From Mesorhizobium tamadayense (GTDB taxonomy: Bacteria > Pseudomonadota > Alphaproteobacteria > Rhizobiales > Rhizobiaceae): a DNA stretch of 64,000 nucleotides. Every line of letters begins with the position of its first letter. The stretch's first letter is position 1. A program made the position numbers and the translations under genes. Shown here one piece after another: positions 28,035 to 37,563 of this stretch. The notes beneath the pieces were generated by a model. It was not told the origin of the DNA, ran no database searches, and saw only the letters and a program-made list of their open reading frames with translations. The stretch lies in contig NZ_RQXT01000003.1 of NCBI RefSeq assembly GCF_003863365.1, positions 202,254 through 266,253 of the forward strand, in the 5' to 3' direction.

Positions 28035-29057
28035 TTATTTGCTGAGCAGGTTCTGCTTGACCCAGTCCAGCGAATAGCTCGGGCTGATGATCTGGCCGCC
28101 CGGCAGCTTCGCGTAGTCCTTGAGGTTGGCGGCGTCGACCGTCGCCACCGGCATGATCATCAGCTTGGGCGCCTTGGCGCCCTTCAGCAGCGACAGGCCG
28201 AGCCAGAAGGCGGCGCCGCCGATGCCGGGCGTGGTGTTCATCGAGACGGTCTGGTAGCCGTTCCTGGCGTTTTCGTGGGCCCACCATTTGACGAAGTCGG
28301 TGCCGCCGCCGCCTTCGATGACCGGCATCTTGTCCTTGTAGTCGGCGCCATACTGGACGAAGGCCTGCGCGATGCCGACATCGTCGCTGCCGCCCTGGCC
28401 GAGCACGGCGTCGACATGGGGCAACGAGGGCAACACGTTGGCGATCGCCGCCTGCGCCACCGATGCCGTCGCCTGGCCGTAGACGGTTGCGACCACTTTG
28501 ATGTCGGGATATTTGGCCAGCACCGACTGCTGCGCGTTGAACATGTCGTTGTCGGGCGCCGAACCCTTCACGCCGCGCACCTGGATGACGTTGCCCTTGC
28601 CGCCCAGCATCTTGAACACGGCTTCCGCCTGGGCGGCCTTGTAGCCCTTGAAGTCGAAATTGAGCTGGTAGTTGCAGGGCGCCGAAGCGACCGAATCGAA
28701 GGAGATGACGATGATGCCGGCCTTGCAGGCCTTTTCGATGATGCCGTTGACTGCGGTCTCCGAGGCGGCGTCGACGGCGAGCACGTCGACCTTCTTCAGG
28801 ATCAGCTCGGCGATCTGGCTGTTCTGCTGCGCGACCGAGCCGTCGCCGTTCATGACGATATAGTCGGCGATCTGCCCGGCGGCCTTCGCTTCCTTGGCCG
28901 AAGCCTCGAAAGCCTCCACCATCTGGTGCCGCCAGGTGTTGCCGTAATAGGCATTGGCCAGCGCGATGACGGGGGCGTCCGGTGACGCCATTGCCGGCAG
29001 CGCAGCAACACCTGCCAGTGCGACGCCGGCGAGCGCCGCAATGATTGAAACTCTCAT
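28035..29057 (-). CDS. Sugar ABC transporter substrate-binding protein
   Basis: 340 residues; the start at 29057 follows GAGGAAAATAGCT. The signal peptide ends near PAMASPDA. Periplasmic-binding-protein type 1 fold: VIALANAYYGNTWRHQMVEAFEASAKEAK, AVDAASETAVNGIIEKACKAGIIVISFDS and VDAVLGQGGSDDVGIAQAF. First gene of the second transporter operon, with a putative operator about 80 bp upstream. Ligand not deducible. Confidence 0.88.
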   Translation of the reverse strand: MRVSIIAALAGVALAGVAALPAMASPDAPVIALANAYYGNTWRHQMVEAFEASAKEAKAAGQIADYIVMNGDGSVAQQNSQIAELILKKVDVLAVDAASETAVNGIIEKACKAGIIVISFDSVASAPCNYQLNFDFKGYKAAQAEAVFKMLGGKGNVIQVRGVKGSAPDNDMFNAQQSVLAKYPDIKVVATVYGQATASVAQAAIANVLPSLPHVDAVLGQGGSDDVGIAQAFVQYGADYKDKMPVIEGGGGTDFVKWWAHENARNGYQTVSMNTTPGIGGAAFWLGLSLLKGAKAPKLMIMPVATVDAANLKDYAKLPGGQIISPSYSLDWVKQNLLSK

Positions 29058-29136
29058 AGCTATTTTCCTCCCAACGAACGACTGGCTTGAAGCCCTCGGC
29101 ACAGCGCATCTGCTGACGATGACGCTATGTCAGGTA

Positions 29137-29149
29137 CACATTATACCAG
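29137..29149 (-). promoter_or_regulatory. Putative GntR operator, copy 4 (in the 317-bp gap 29058-29374)
   Basis: Read on the minus strand: CTGGTATAATGTG, part of the dyad GGTATAATGTGTACC (29147-29133), with a further TTTGGTATG half-site just upstream (29157-29149). It is the best of the four copies. It lies 80 bp upstream of the second transporter operon. Nothing else was recognised in this gap, which also separates the apiose block from the polyamine-type operon. Confidence 0.7.
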
Positions 29150-29374
29150 CATACCAAATAGGCAAGCGCTTTGCTGGTCTGGTCGCGTAGCCGCTCGATG
29201 GAAGGAAATCCGCTGCGCATGGCATTCTGTGAAGCGCGGCCGCAGGCACCGGTGTGTGCCCTGGATCGGCCGAATTGACGCATTCCGGTCTTCCGCATTG
29301 GCGCGAAGCAATCACGGTTGCGATGACGCGGCACTGGATAGCGGCGAGGTCGCGGGGACGACCCAGTCCGGATT

Positions 29375-30454
29375 TCAGGCCGGAAACAGGAATGCCGCGG
29401 CGGGATCGAAGAAGATTTGCTGGCCTGAAGCGGAATCGGCGTCGCCCGGTTCGGCTGTATCCGAAGTCGGCCTGACATCAATCTCTTCGCCCGACCCGGT
29501 GCGGGCCACGACGCGCCGGCGGTCGCCGAAGAAGGCCGTATCGACGATCTCGACAGCGAGTGACGCGTTCCCCGGCGCGGGCATCAGGCGGAATGCTTCC
29601 GGCCGGACCATCAGCCTGGCTTTCTGGCCGTGGCCGAGCGCATGTGTCGCTTTCACGCCCTTGATGATGGAGCCATCGGCCAGCCGCACAACAGCTGTGC
29701 CATTCTCGGTTTCGAGATGCTCCGCCGTCAGGAAGTTGGAATTGCCGATGAAGCCGGCGACGAACTCGCTCGCGGGCCTCAGATAAAGGTCTTCGCCGGT
29801 GCCGATCTGCTCGATGCGGCCTTCCTTGAACAGAGCGATGCGGTCGGAAAGGTGCAGCGCCTCCTCCTGGTCGTGGGTGACGTAGAGGATGGTGACGCCG
29901 GTCTCGCGGTGGATGCGGCGGATCTCGGCCTGGATCTCCTGGCGCAGCTTCTTGTCGAGCGCCGACAGCGGCTCGTCCATCAACAGGATCGGCGGATCGT
30001 AGGCGAGCGCGCGGGCGAGCGCGACACGCTGCTGCTGGCCGCCCGACAGCGCGCCCGGATAGCGGCCGGCGAAGCTTTCCAGGCGCACCAGCGCCAGCAT
30101 GTCGGCGACCTTGCGCCTGACCTCGCTGTCCGGCCGCCCGCGCACGCGCAGCGGAAAGGCGACGTTCTCGGCGACGCTGAGATGCGGGAACAGCGTGTAT
30201 CGCTGGAACACCATGCCGATGTTGCGCCTGTGCGACGGCACGGCAAGCAGCGACTTGTCTTCCAGCAGCACGTCGCCGGAGGTCGGGTCCTGGAAACCGG
30301 CGATCGCGTAGAGCGTCGTCGACTTGCCGGAGCCGGACGGCCCGAGAAAGGTCAGGAATTCGCCCTTGGGCACATCGATGGTGACGTCATGGACCGCGAC
30401 GAAGGCGCCGAACGCCTTTCTCACCGCGCGAATGGACAGGAACGGTCGGGTCAT
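29375..30454 (-). CDS. Polyamine-type ABC transporter ATP-binding protein (PotA-like)
   Basis: 359 residues. Walker [11 protein letters not shown] near 37-46, Q-loop, signature [15 protein letters not shown], Walker B ILLMDEPLSALD, and a C-terminal TOBE-like domain (GQKARLMVRPEAFRL). The start ATG overlaps the permease stop (ATGA). Last gene of the eight-gene operon that starts at 38143. PotA-like ATPases energise uptake of polyamines, but also opines, iron and other small compounds. Confidence 0.9.
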   Translation of the reverse strand: MTRPFLSIRAVRKAFGAFVAVHDVTIDVPKGEFLTFLGPSGSGKSTTLYAIAGFQDPTSGDVLLEDKSLLAVPSHRRNIGMVFQRYTLFPHLSVAENVAFPLRVRGRPDSEVRRKVADMLALVRLESFAGRYPGALSGGQQQRVALARALAYDPPILLMDEPLSALDKKLRQEIQAEIRRIHRETGVTILYVTHDQEEALHLSDRIALFKEGRIEQIGTGEDLYLRPASEFVAGFIGNSNFLTAEHLETENGTAVVRLADGSIIKGVKATHALGHGQKARLMVRPEAFRLMPAPGNASLAVEIVDTAFFGDRRRVVARTGSGEEIDVRPTSDTAEPGDADSASGQQIFFDPAAAFLFPA

Positions 30455-31251
30455 CTGGACAGTCTTCTGCGAAGGAGTGCGGTCACGACCATCAGGGCGA
30501 GCGTCAGGCCGACGAGCAGGCTGGAGGCGGCGGCGACAACCGGGCTGAGGTCGGCGCGCAGGCTGCCCCAGATCTTGACCGGCAAGGTCTGCAGGGTCGG
30601 GCTCGCCATGAAGATCGCCACCACCACCTCGTCCCAGGAGGCGAGGAAGGAAAAGATCGCCGCCGAGAAGATGCCGATGCGGATCGAGGGCAGCGTGATC
30701 CTGAGCCTCGCCTGCAGCGGACTTGCTCCGCAAACGATCGCCGCATCCTCGATGGATTTGTCAAAACCTTCGAGCGCGGTGGCGATCGGAATGATGGCGA
30801 AGGGCAGCGCCAGGATGGTGTGTGCAATGACGAAGCCGGTCGTGGTGCCGGCAAGCCCGATGCGCAGGAAGAAGGCATAGATGGCGATGGCGAAAACTAC
30901 CACCGGCAACACCATCGGCGTCAACAGCAGTCCGCGCAACAATTGCCGACCGCGAAATTCGCCCCTGACCAGGCTGAAGGAAGCGAGCAGGCCGATGACG
31001 ACAGCCAGGATTGCGACCATGGCGGCAATGCGCGCGCTGGTCAGCGCCGCATCGATCCAGGCCGGATCGGCGAGCAACTCCTGATACCATTTCAGCGTCC
31101 AGCCGGGCGGCGGAAAAGCCAGCCAGCGCGACGAGCCGAACGACAGCAGCACGATGAAGATCACCGGCAGCAGGAGGAAAGCGGCAACGAGCGCGGTGAA
31201 GCCGGCAAGCGCCGCGCGCAGCCATCCGAGCCGGTCGTAGTCGAGCAGCAT
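30451..31251 (-). CDS. Polyamine-type ABC transporter permease (PotC-like)
   Basis: 266 residues, six predicted transmembrane helices, with the inner-membrane EAA-type loop EDAAIVCGASPLQARLRITLPSIRIGI, which contacts the ATPase. The ATG at 31251 gives the standard length. The gene is 1 nt from the preceding permease gene and overlaps the ATPase gene. Confidence 0.9.
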   Translation of the reverse strand: MLLDYDRLGWLRAALAGFTALVAAFLLLPVIFIVLLSFGSSRWLAFPPPGWTLKWYQELLADPAWIDAALTSARIAAMVAILAVVIGLLASFSLVRGEFRGRQLLRGLLLTPMVLPVVVFAIAIYAFFLRIGLAGTTTGFVIAHTILALPFAIIPIATALEGFDKSIEDAAIVCGASPLQARLRITLPSIRIGIFSAAIFSFLASWDEVVVAIFMASPTLQTLPVKIWGSLRADLSPVVAAASSLLVGLTLALMVVTALLRRRLSR

Positions 31252-31252
31252 C

Positions 31253-32113
31253 TCAGAGCCCTCCGCCGAGGCGCCTGGCGCCAACCATCCGCAGCTGGAT
31301 CGCGTAGAGCGCCATTGTGACGACGAGCAGCACGAAGGCGGCAGCACTTCCGAGCCCCCAGTTGAGCAGCGACTGCACCGTCTGGGCGATCATCTCGGCC
31401 AGCATCATGTTCGATGTGCCGCCGAGCAGCGCGGGCGTCACGAAGTAGCCGAGCGACATCACGAACACCATCAGCCCGCCGGCGGCGATGCCGGGTAGCG
31501 ACAACGGCAAGAGGATGCGGCGGAACGCCTGCAACGGGCTTGCGCCGCAAAGGGCTGCGGCGCGCAGCGTCATCGCGTCGATCGCGCGCAGCGTGCCGAC
31601 CAGCGGCAGGATCATGAAAGGCAGCATGATGTAGACCATGCCGATGGTGACGCCGGTCAGGTTGTTGATGAGCGGCAGCGGCTCATGGATGATACCGAGG
31701 CCCATCAGCGCCCGGTTGATCACCCCGGTGCGCTGCAAGAGCACCATCCACGCATAGGTGCGGGTGAGGAGGTTGGTCCACATCGACAGGATGATGATGC
31801 CGAAGACGATCGAGCCGAGCGCCGGCGGCATGATCGCCAGCATCCAGGCAACCGGAAACGCCACGATGATGGTGACTACGGTGACGACTGCCGCCACCAG
31901 GAAAGTGTTGAGGAACACCCGCACATAGGTGCCGCTGCCGAACAGGGCGGCGTAGTTCTGCAGGCCGGGCTCGGGATCGGTGACGCTGCGCAGCAGCAAG
32001 GCGACCACTGGCACGATGAAGAACAGGCCGACCAGGGTGAGCGCCGGCAAGGCGCCGCCGCTGCCGGCGGGCAGGCCGGCAATCGAGCGGCGTCTGAGGG
32101 AGTTTCCTTGCAT
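31253..32113 (-). CDS. Polyamine-type ABC transporter permease (PotB-like)
   Basis: 286 residues with a cytoplasmic N-terminus and six helices; EAA loop LRAAALCGASPLQAFRRILLPLSLPGI. It partners the PotC-like permease. It follows the binding-protein gene after a GC-rich hairpin. Confidence 0.9.
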   Translation of the reverse strand: MQGNSLRRRSIAGLPAGSGGALPALTLVGLFFIVPVVALLLRSVTDPEPGLQNYAALFGSGTYVRVFLNTFLVAAVVTVVTIIVAFPVAWMLAIMPPALGSIVFGIIILSMWTNLLTRTYAWMVLLQRTGVINRALMGLGIIHEPLPLINNLTGVTIGMVYIMLPFMILPLVGTLRAIDAMTLRAAALCGASPLQAFRRILLPLSLPGIAAGGLMVFVMSLGYFVTPALLGGTSNMMLAEMIAQTVQSLLNWGLGSAAAFVLLVVTMALYAIQLRMVGARRLGGGL

Positions 32114-32133
32114 CGGGCGGTTCCGTTGTCCCG

Positions 32134-32159
32134 AACGGGCGCGGCGTGCCGCGCCCGTT
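32134..32159 (-). repeat. Intercistronic hairpin after the binding-protein gene
   Basis: AACGGGCGCGGC pairs perfectly with GCCGCGCCCGTT (12 bp, formally 2-nt loop). It lies 15 nt after the PotD-like stop and upstream of the PotB-like gene. Could reduce read-through into the permease genes or stabilise the upstream mRNA. Confidence 0.65.
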
Positions 32160-32174
32160 TGGTTTCCTATGGCG

Positions 32175-33179
32175 CTACTTGGTCTGCCAGGCGTACCAGC
32201 GCGTGGCGATCTCGTCGCGATGCTCGGCCCAGTAGTTCATATCGAGGTTGATCTGGCCGTCGACATGAGCGTCGGGCAGGCCCTTGACCACGTCGGCGGC
32301 CATCTCGGCCTTGGCCTTGGTGTTGATCGGCGCGTAGCCGCTCGCCTCGGCGAATTTGGCCTGGCCGCTCGGGCTGGTGGCAGTGGCGAGGAACTTCATG
32401 GCGCTATCCTTGTTCTTGGCGCCCTTCGGCACGACGAGGACGTCGGCGGCGGTGAGGTTCTGGTTCCAGGAGACACCGACATCGGCGCCGTCCTTCTCGA
32501 GCGCGAAGACGCGGCCGTTCCAGAGCTGGCCGAAGGCGGCCTCGCCCGAAGCGATGAGCTGCTGCGACTCGGCGCCGCCGCCCCACCAGACGATGTCGGA
32601 CTTGATGGTGTCGAGCTTCTTGAAGGCGCGGTCGAGGTCGAGCGGATAGAGCTTGTCCGCTGGCACGCCGTCGGCCAGTAGCGCTATCTCGATCACGCCC
32701 GGCGCAGACCATTTGTAGAAGGTTCGCTTGCCGGGAAACTTCTTGGTGTCGAACATGTCGGCCCAGCTCGTCGGCTCGCCCGAAACGGCGCCCTTGTTCC
32801 AGGCGAGCACGAAGGAATAGTAGAAGCTGCCGACCGCATGTTCATTGCTGAAGCGCGGGTCGAGATCGGCCTTCGGCACGGCGGCGAAGTCGATCGGTTC
32901 GAGCAGCCCGTCCTTGGCCGCCTTGATGGCGAAGTCCATCTCGACGTCGACGACGTCCCAGGTGACGTTCTTGGCGTCGACCATGGCCTTGAGCTTGCCG
33001 TAGTCGGTCGGGCCGTCCTGCAGCACCTTGATGCCGGAGCTGGCCGCGAACGGCTCCGCCCAGGACTTGGTCTGCGCTTCCTGCGTGGTGCCGCCCCAGC
33101 TGGTGAACACCATTTCATCGGCCTTGGCGGCGGTTGCCGCCAGCAGTCCGGCGAGGACGCCGGCTAAGATCAGTTTCAT
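32175..33179 (-). CDS. Polyamine/opine-type ABC transporter substrate-binding protein (PotD-like)
   Basis: 334 residues. Signal peptide of about 20 residues ending AAKA, then DEMVFTSWGGTTQEAQTKSWAEPFAASSGIKV, typical of the spermidine/putrescine-binding superfamily. Further family segments: WDVVDVEMDF and SGEAAFGQLWNGR. The ligand pocket cannot be deduced. Its location directly after an aldehyde dehydrogenase and a flavin monooxygenase suggests a nitrogen-containing or heterocyclic substrate. Confidence 0.88.
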   Translation of the reverse strand: MKLILAGVLAGLLAATAAKADEMVFTSWGGTTQEAQTKSWAEPFAASSGIKVLQDGPTDYGKLKAMVDAKNVTWDVVDVEMDFAIKAAKDGLLEPIDFAAVPKADLDPRFSNEHAVGSFYYSFVLAWNKGAVSGEPTSWADMFDTKKFPGKRTFYKWSAPGVIEIALLADGVPADKLYPLDLDRAFKKLDTIKSDIVWWGGGAESQQLIASGEAAFGQLWNGRVFALEKDGADVGVSWNQNLTAADVLVVPKGAKNKDSAMKFLATATSPSGQAKFAEASGYAPINTKAKAEMAADVVKGLPDAHVDGQINLDMNYWAEHRDEIATRWYAWQTK

Positions 33180-33244
33180 GTCATTCTCCTCTGATTGGTT
33201 GTTCCGTTCCTTGTTCTTGTCGACGCACCTTCGTCATGCCGTTC

Positions 33245-34717
33245 TCAGCGCATGACGAAAGGATCTGGGATGGGCTCGTCCGAGGTCTTGATCCAGACCG
33301 ATTTCGAGCGCGTGTAGTCGCGGATGGCGTCGAGCCCGCCTTCGCGGCCGAGGCCCGACAGGCCGTAGCCGCCGAAGGGGACGAGCGGCGAGACGGCGCG
33401 GTAGGTATTGACCCAGACGACTCCGGCATGGATGTCGCGCGCCATGCGGTGCGCCTTGCCGAGATTGCTGGTGAAGACGCCGGATGCCAGGCCGAAGGGC
33501 GTGTCGTTGGCGAGCGCCAATGCCTCGGCCTCGGTGTCGAAGGCGAGCACGCTGAGCACCGGCCCGAACAACTCCTCGCGCACGCAGGGCAGACTGGCGT
33601 TGCCGGCGTCGATGATGGTCGGCGCGTAGTAAAAGCCGGCGCCGATTTCCGGACGCGCCCCTCCGGTGACCAGCGTGCCGCCGGCGGCGAGGCTCTCGGC
33701 CACGACCTTCTCGATCCAGTCACGCTGGCGCTGCGTGGCTAAAGGCCCCATTTCGGTCGCCGGATCCTGCGGGTCGCCGATGCGGATCGCTTCGGCCTTG
33801 CGCTTCAGCCGGCCGAGGAATTCTTGCCTCACGGAGCGCTCGATGAGCAGGCGCGAGCCGGCAACGCAGCTCTGGCCTGTCGCGGCAAAGATGCCGGCGA
33901 CGACCGCATTGGCGGCGCTGTCGAGATCGGCGTCGGCGAAGACGACGACGGGGCTCTTGCCGCCAAGTTCCAGCGTCGTGTGGGCGAGGTTCTCCGCCGT
34001 GTTCCTGACAATGGCGCGCGCCGTCGACGGGCCGCCGGTGAAGGCGACGCGCGAGACCAGCGGATGGCTGGTCAGGCGCCGGCCGCACTCCTGCCCGAAG
34101 CCGGTGAGGATGTTGACGGTGCCGGCGGGAAAGCCGGCCTCGTGGACGAGTTCAGCAAAGGCGAGCAGCGGCGCCGGGCCGTCCTCGGATGCCTTGAGCA
34201 CCACCGTGCAGCCGGCGGCCAGCGCCGGGCCGAGCTTGACCGCCGAGAGGAACAGCTGCGAGTTCCACGGCACCACCGCGGCAACGACGCCGATCGGCTC
34301 GCGGCGGATGGTGACGTCGAGGTCCGCCTTGTCGATCGGCACATGCGCGCCTTCATGCTTGTCGGCGAGCCCGCCATAATAGCGGTAATAGTCGCCGACA
34401 TAGGCGATCTGGGCGCGCGTCTCGCGGATGATCTTGCCGGTGTCGCGCGTCTCCAACTCGGCCAGGCGTCCGGCATTGGCGGCGACGAGGTCGCCGAGCT
34501 TGACTAGCAGCTTGCCGCGCGCGGTTGCCGTCATCGTCCGCCACGGGCCTGAGCGCAACGCGCGGTGCGCCGCCTCGACGGCGCGGTCGACATCGGCTTC
34601 GGATGCCGCCGGCATCTTCGCCCACGGCGCGCCGGTCGAGGGATCGACGCTGTCGAAGCTGGCGGACGGCTCGTCGAAGCGGCCGTCGATGAAGTTCCTG
34701 AAAAGAGCGTCGGTCAT
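33245..34717 (-). CDS. Aldehyde dehydrogenase (NAD(P)+-dependent)
   Basis: 490 residues, full-length ALDH superfamily. The general base Glu250 is in LELGGKSP and the catalytic Cys284 in GQSCVAG; the cofactor motif FTGGPSTARAI is near 227. It would oxidise an aldehyde product of the pathway to the acid. It sits between the monooxygenase and the transporter genes, 12 bp from the former, so it is clearly part of the operon. Confidence 0.92.
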   Translation of the reverse strand: MTDALFRNFIDGRFDEPSASFDSVDPSTGAPWAKMPAASEADVDRAVEAAHRALRSGPWRTMTATARGKLLVKLGDLVAANAGRLAELETRDTGKIIRETRAQIAYVGDYYRYYGGLADKHEGAHVPIDKADLDVTIRREPIGVVAAVVPWNSQLFLSAVKLGPALAAGCTVVLKASEDGPAPLLAFAELVHEAGFPAGTVNILTGFGQECGRRLTSHPLVSRVAFTGGPSTARAIVRNTAENLAHTTLELGGKSPVVVFADADLDSAANAVVAGIFAATGQSCVAGSRLLIERSVRQEFLGRLKRKAEAIRIGDPQDPATEMGPLATQRQRDWIEKVVAESLAAGGTLVTGGARPEIGAGFYYAPTIIDAGNASLPCVREELFGPVLSVLAFDTEAEALALANDTPFGLASGVFTSNLGKAHRMARDIHAGVVWVNTYRAVSPLVPFGGYGLSGLGREGGLDAIRDYTRSKSVWIKTSDEPIPDPFVMR

Positions 34718-34729
34718 GGAGGCTCGCGA

Positions 34730-35767
34730 TCAGAGGAAGGCCGGCATCACCCGGTCGATGAACAGTTGCAGCGATTTCTTCTTGCGCTCGTGCGAGAGGC
34801 CGCTGTCGATCCAGATCGAGTACTGGTCGTAGCCGAGCGCCTCATAGGCCTTCAGCCGGGCGATGACTTCATCTGCCTCGCCGATCACGAGATTCCTGCG
34901 CATCTTGTCCGGCGCATATTGCGGCATGGCGGCAATCTCGTCGGCGGTGAGCGGCTCCAATATACCCTGGTGCACCGGCTTCTTGTTCTGGAACCAGGCG
35001 CCGAACTGGCAGTAGAAGCTCGACAGGTCCTGGGTGAGCCGATCGGCATCGGCCGCGTCCTCGGCGACGAATGTGTGCATCAAAAGCATGATCTCCGGGC
35101 GCGGGATCTCGGGATGAGCGGCGCATGCGGCGTCGAAGCGCTGCATCAGGCTTGTCACCTCGTCGTCGCCGGAGGCCAGCGGCGTCACCTGGACATTGCA
35201 TTGATTGGCGACGGCGAAGTCGTGTGAGTTCGGATCGCGCGCCGCCACCCAGATCGGCGGGTAGGGTTTTTGCACCGGCTTCGGCGAGGAGGTGGTCGGC
35301 GGGAATTGCCAGAACTCGCCGGAGTGCTCGTAGTCGCCGTCCCAGAGGCCGCGGATCGCAGGCACCATCTCGCGCATACGCTGGCCGGCGCCCCAGGCGT
35401 CGAGTCCGGGGAAGACGCGCTGATATTCGTAGCTGTAGGCGCCGCGCGCGATGCCGATGTCGAGCCGGCCGCCGGTGATGACGTCGGTCATAGCCGCCTC
35501 GCCGGCGAGCTTTATCGGATGCCAGAAGGGCGCGATGATGGTTCCGGTGCCGAGACGGATGCGGCTGGTCCTGGCCGCCAGATAGGCGATGTTGATGAAC
35601 GGATTGGGCGAGATGGTGAACTCCATCCCGTGATGCTCGCCGATCCAGGCGGTCTCGAAGCCCGCTTCTTCCGCCAGCACGACCAGCTCACCCAGCTCGC
35701 TCAGCAGCTCCGAATGCGGCTTGGCGAGGTCCGGGCGTTCCATATGCACGAAGAGCGAGAACTTCAT
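34730..35767 (-). CDS. LLM-class flavin-dependent monooxygenase
   Basis: 345 residues of the luciferase-like monooxygenase family (TIM barrel, reduced-flavin dependent). The family-typical segments GFETAWIGEHHG, SRIRLGTGTIIAPFWHP and GGRLDIGIARGAYSYEYQRVF are present. It needs reduced FMN, which the flavin reductase domain of the adjacent fusion could supply. The start overlaps the end of that gene. The substrate is unknown; RutA-type ring opening or amide/amine oxygenation are possibilities. Confidence 0.88.
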   Translation of the reverse strand: MKFSLFVHMERPDLAKPHSELLSELGELVVLAEEAGFETAWIGEHHGMEFTISPNPFINIAYLAARTSRIRLGTGTIIAPFWHPIKLAGEAAMTDVITGGRLDIGIARGAYSYEYQRVFPGLDAWGAGQRMREMVPAIRGLWDGDYEHSGEFWQFPPTTSSPKPVQKPYPPIWVAARDPNSHDFAVANQCNVQVTPLASGDDEVTSLMQRFDAACAAHPEIPRPEIMLLMHTFVAEDAADADRLTQDLSSFYCQFGAWFQNKKPVHQGILEPLTADEIAAMPQYAPDKMRRNLVIGEADEVIARLKAYEALGYDQYSIWIDSGLSHERKKKSLQLFIDRVMPAFL

Positions 35768-37563
35768 CCCTGGTCACCTGTGTTGAAGCCAGTGGTCCTG
35801 GCGAGCGGCCTCACCTCGCCTTCGACCTCGTTGCCGACATAGACGCCGAATGCGTCCTCAGTGCATTCGCGCACATAGCGGGTAAGCATCGAGCGGATCG
35901 CCGGATCGGCGATCTTCAAGCCGTCTATCGCGTCGATGTCGATCAGCCGGATGCCGCGATCGCTGGAGGCCGGCACGTCGAAGGTACCGCGATAATAGAC
36001 ATGCGTGCGCGAAGCGTTGCCCGCGTCGTCCCAGACGGCGAAGAGGAAGCCGAGCTGGGCCTCGATGGCCTTTGCGGCCAGAAGCCCGTTGAGGCTCTTG
36101 CCGTCGTTTGCCGAGCCCAGTCCCCGGCCGCGCGGCAGCTCGAGGAAGCCGTCCGTCGTTTCCAGGAACAGGACACGGCCGCCGTTTTCGAGAATGGCGC
36201 CGACATCGGTGCCGGGAAGGGCGGCGGCCAGCGCCTCCTGGCTGAGGCCGGGCGTGATGTAGGCGCCGCGGCAATAGCCGAGCGGCTGGGCGGAACTGTG
36301 CTGGAAGTCACGGACGCGGCCGATGAGGATCGAATGATCGCCTGCCTCCACAAGCCGCTCCATGTCGCAGTCGAAGGTTGCCACCGAGCCATCCAGAACC
36401 GGGCTGCCGGTCTGTCCCGGGCGCCAGTCGACCGAGGTGAACTTGTCCGCCGCTTTCGAGGCGAAGATGCCGGAGGCCGCTTTCTGGGCCTCGTTCAAGA
36501 TATTGATGGCGAAGCTCTTCGATGTCGCGAAGACAGGATGTCCCAGCGCCTTGTGGGCGATGCAGACCAGCACCAGCGGCGGATCGAGCGACACCGAGGT
36601 GAAGGAGTTGGCGGTGAAGCCGCGCGGCTCGCCTTCCGGTCCGATCGTGGTGACGATGGTGACGCCGGTAAGGAAAGATCCCAGCGCGCGGCGGAACTCG
36701 CCGCTGTCGAAGCTGGCGACCGCTGCCGCTCCGTCGCTTTGCTCCAGCCTTTCACCTTCGTTGAGGAAATCGACGATGTGGCGTGTGGTGAGATCGGGTG
36801 CCGCCACCGCCATCATATGCCTCTGGCCGGGGAGCACGGTGCATCGGCCATGCGGCGCGAGTCTCGCCATGGCGGCCGACATTGCCGGCGAGGAGTTCTT
36901 GTCCTGTGAGCCGGTCATGAACAGCGCCGGCACGGCCAGCGTCCGCAGGCGCTCGGCGTGGTCGCTGTCGGCGCGGGCGAACAAGCGGTAGGTGCGGGCA
37001 TAGCCTTCGGGGTCGACCTCGCTCAATGCTTCCGCCGTTTTCCCGGCGGCCGCCGTGAGCTCGGCCGGAACCGGATCGCCAAACCAGCGAGCGATGGTCT
37101 GGGCGGCACCCGCCGCATCGCCGCGGCCGGTGAGCGCCGCCGCGCGCTCGCGCACGGCTTGGGCCAGATCGGGCGGCCGGTGGAACACGGCGTTCAGCGA
37201 AACGACGCGGCGAATACGCTCCGGCGCCATGAGGGCAAGTTCCTGCGCGACGAGCGCGCCCATCGAGTGGCCGACGACCGATACGCTTGTGAGGCCGAGA
37301 TGATCGAGCAGCCGGATTGCCTGCCTGGCATAGTCGGCGAGCTCCGGCACCTGCGGCGGCAGCGGCGAGCGGCCGTGGCCAAGCATGTCGATGGCAATGA
37401 CGTCCCAACGGTCCGCCATCCGCTCGATCTGCGGCTGCCAGATCGCCGCGTTCATGCCGACGCCATGGATGAAGAGCACCGGCGCGCCCGATCCGGCGCG
37501 GATGAAGCTGGTGCCGTCGGGCGCGGCGGCCCGGCTCCATTGAGGTGCGACGGCGTCAGCCAT
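35764..37563 (-). CDS. Fusion protein: alpha/beta hydrolase - flavin reductase - C-terminal domain
   Basis: 599 residues, started at the ATG 37563. Residues ~15-270: alpha/beta hydrolase with nucleophile Ser100 in VVGHSMGAL, an acid at Asp221 and His249. Residues ~285-440: RutF/HpaC-type flavin reductase (RRALGSFLTGVTIVTTIGPEGEPRGFTANSFTSVSLDPPL cut here only as family landmarks at 291-330). Residues ~445-590: an extra domain with GRVLFLETTDGFLELPRGR, which vaguely resembles a Nudix strand-loop but lacks a Nudix box. RutD and RutF are separate but nearby in the pyrimidine operon. Here the equivalents are one polypeptide, overlapping the monooxygenase gene. Confidence 0.8.
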   Translation of the reverse strand: MADAVAPQWSRAAAPDGTSFIRAGSGAPVLFIHGVGMNAAIWQPQIERMADRWDVIAIDMLGHGRSPLPPQVPELADYARQAIRLLDHLGLTSVSVVGHSMGALVAQELALMAPERIRRVVSLNAVFHRPPDLAQAVRERAAALTGRGDAAGAAQTIARWFGDPVPAELTAAAGKTAEALSEVDPEGYARTYRLFARADSDHAERLRTLAVPALFMTGSQDKNSSPAMSAAMARLAPHGRCTVLPGQRHMMAVAAPDLTTRHIVDFLNEGERLEQSDGAAAVASFDSGEFRRALGSFLTGVTIVTTIGPEGEPRGFTANSFTSVSLDPPLVLVCIAHKALGHPVFATSKSFAINILNEAQKAASGIFASKAADKFTSVDWRPGQTGSPVLDGSVATFDCDMERLVEAGDHSILIGRVRDFQHSSAQPLGYCRGAYITPGLSQEALAAALPGTDVGAILENGGRVLFLETTDGFLELPRGRGLGSANDGKSLNGLLAAKAIEAQLGFLFAVWDDAGNASRTHVYYRGTFDVPASSDRGIRLIDIDAIDGLKIADPAIRSMLTRYVRECTEDAFGVYVGNEVEGEVRPLARTTGFNTGDQG

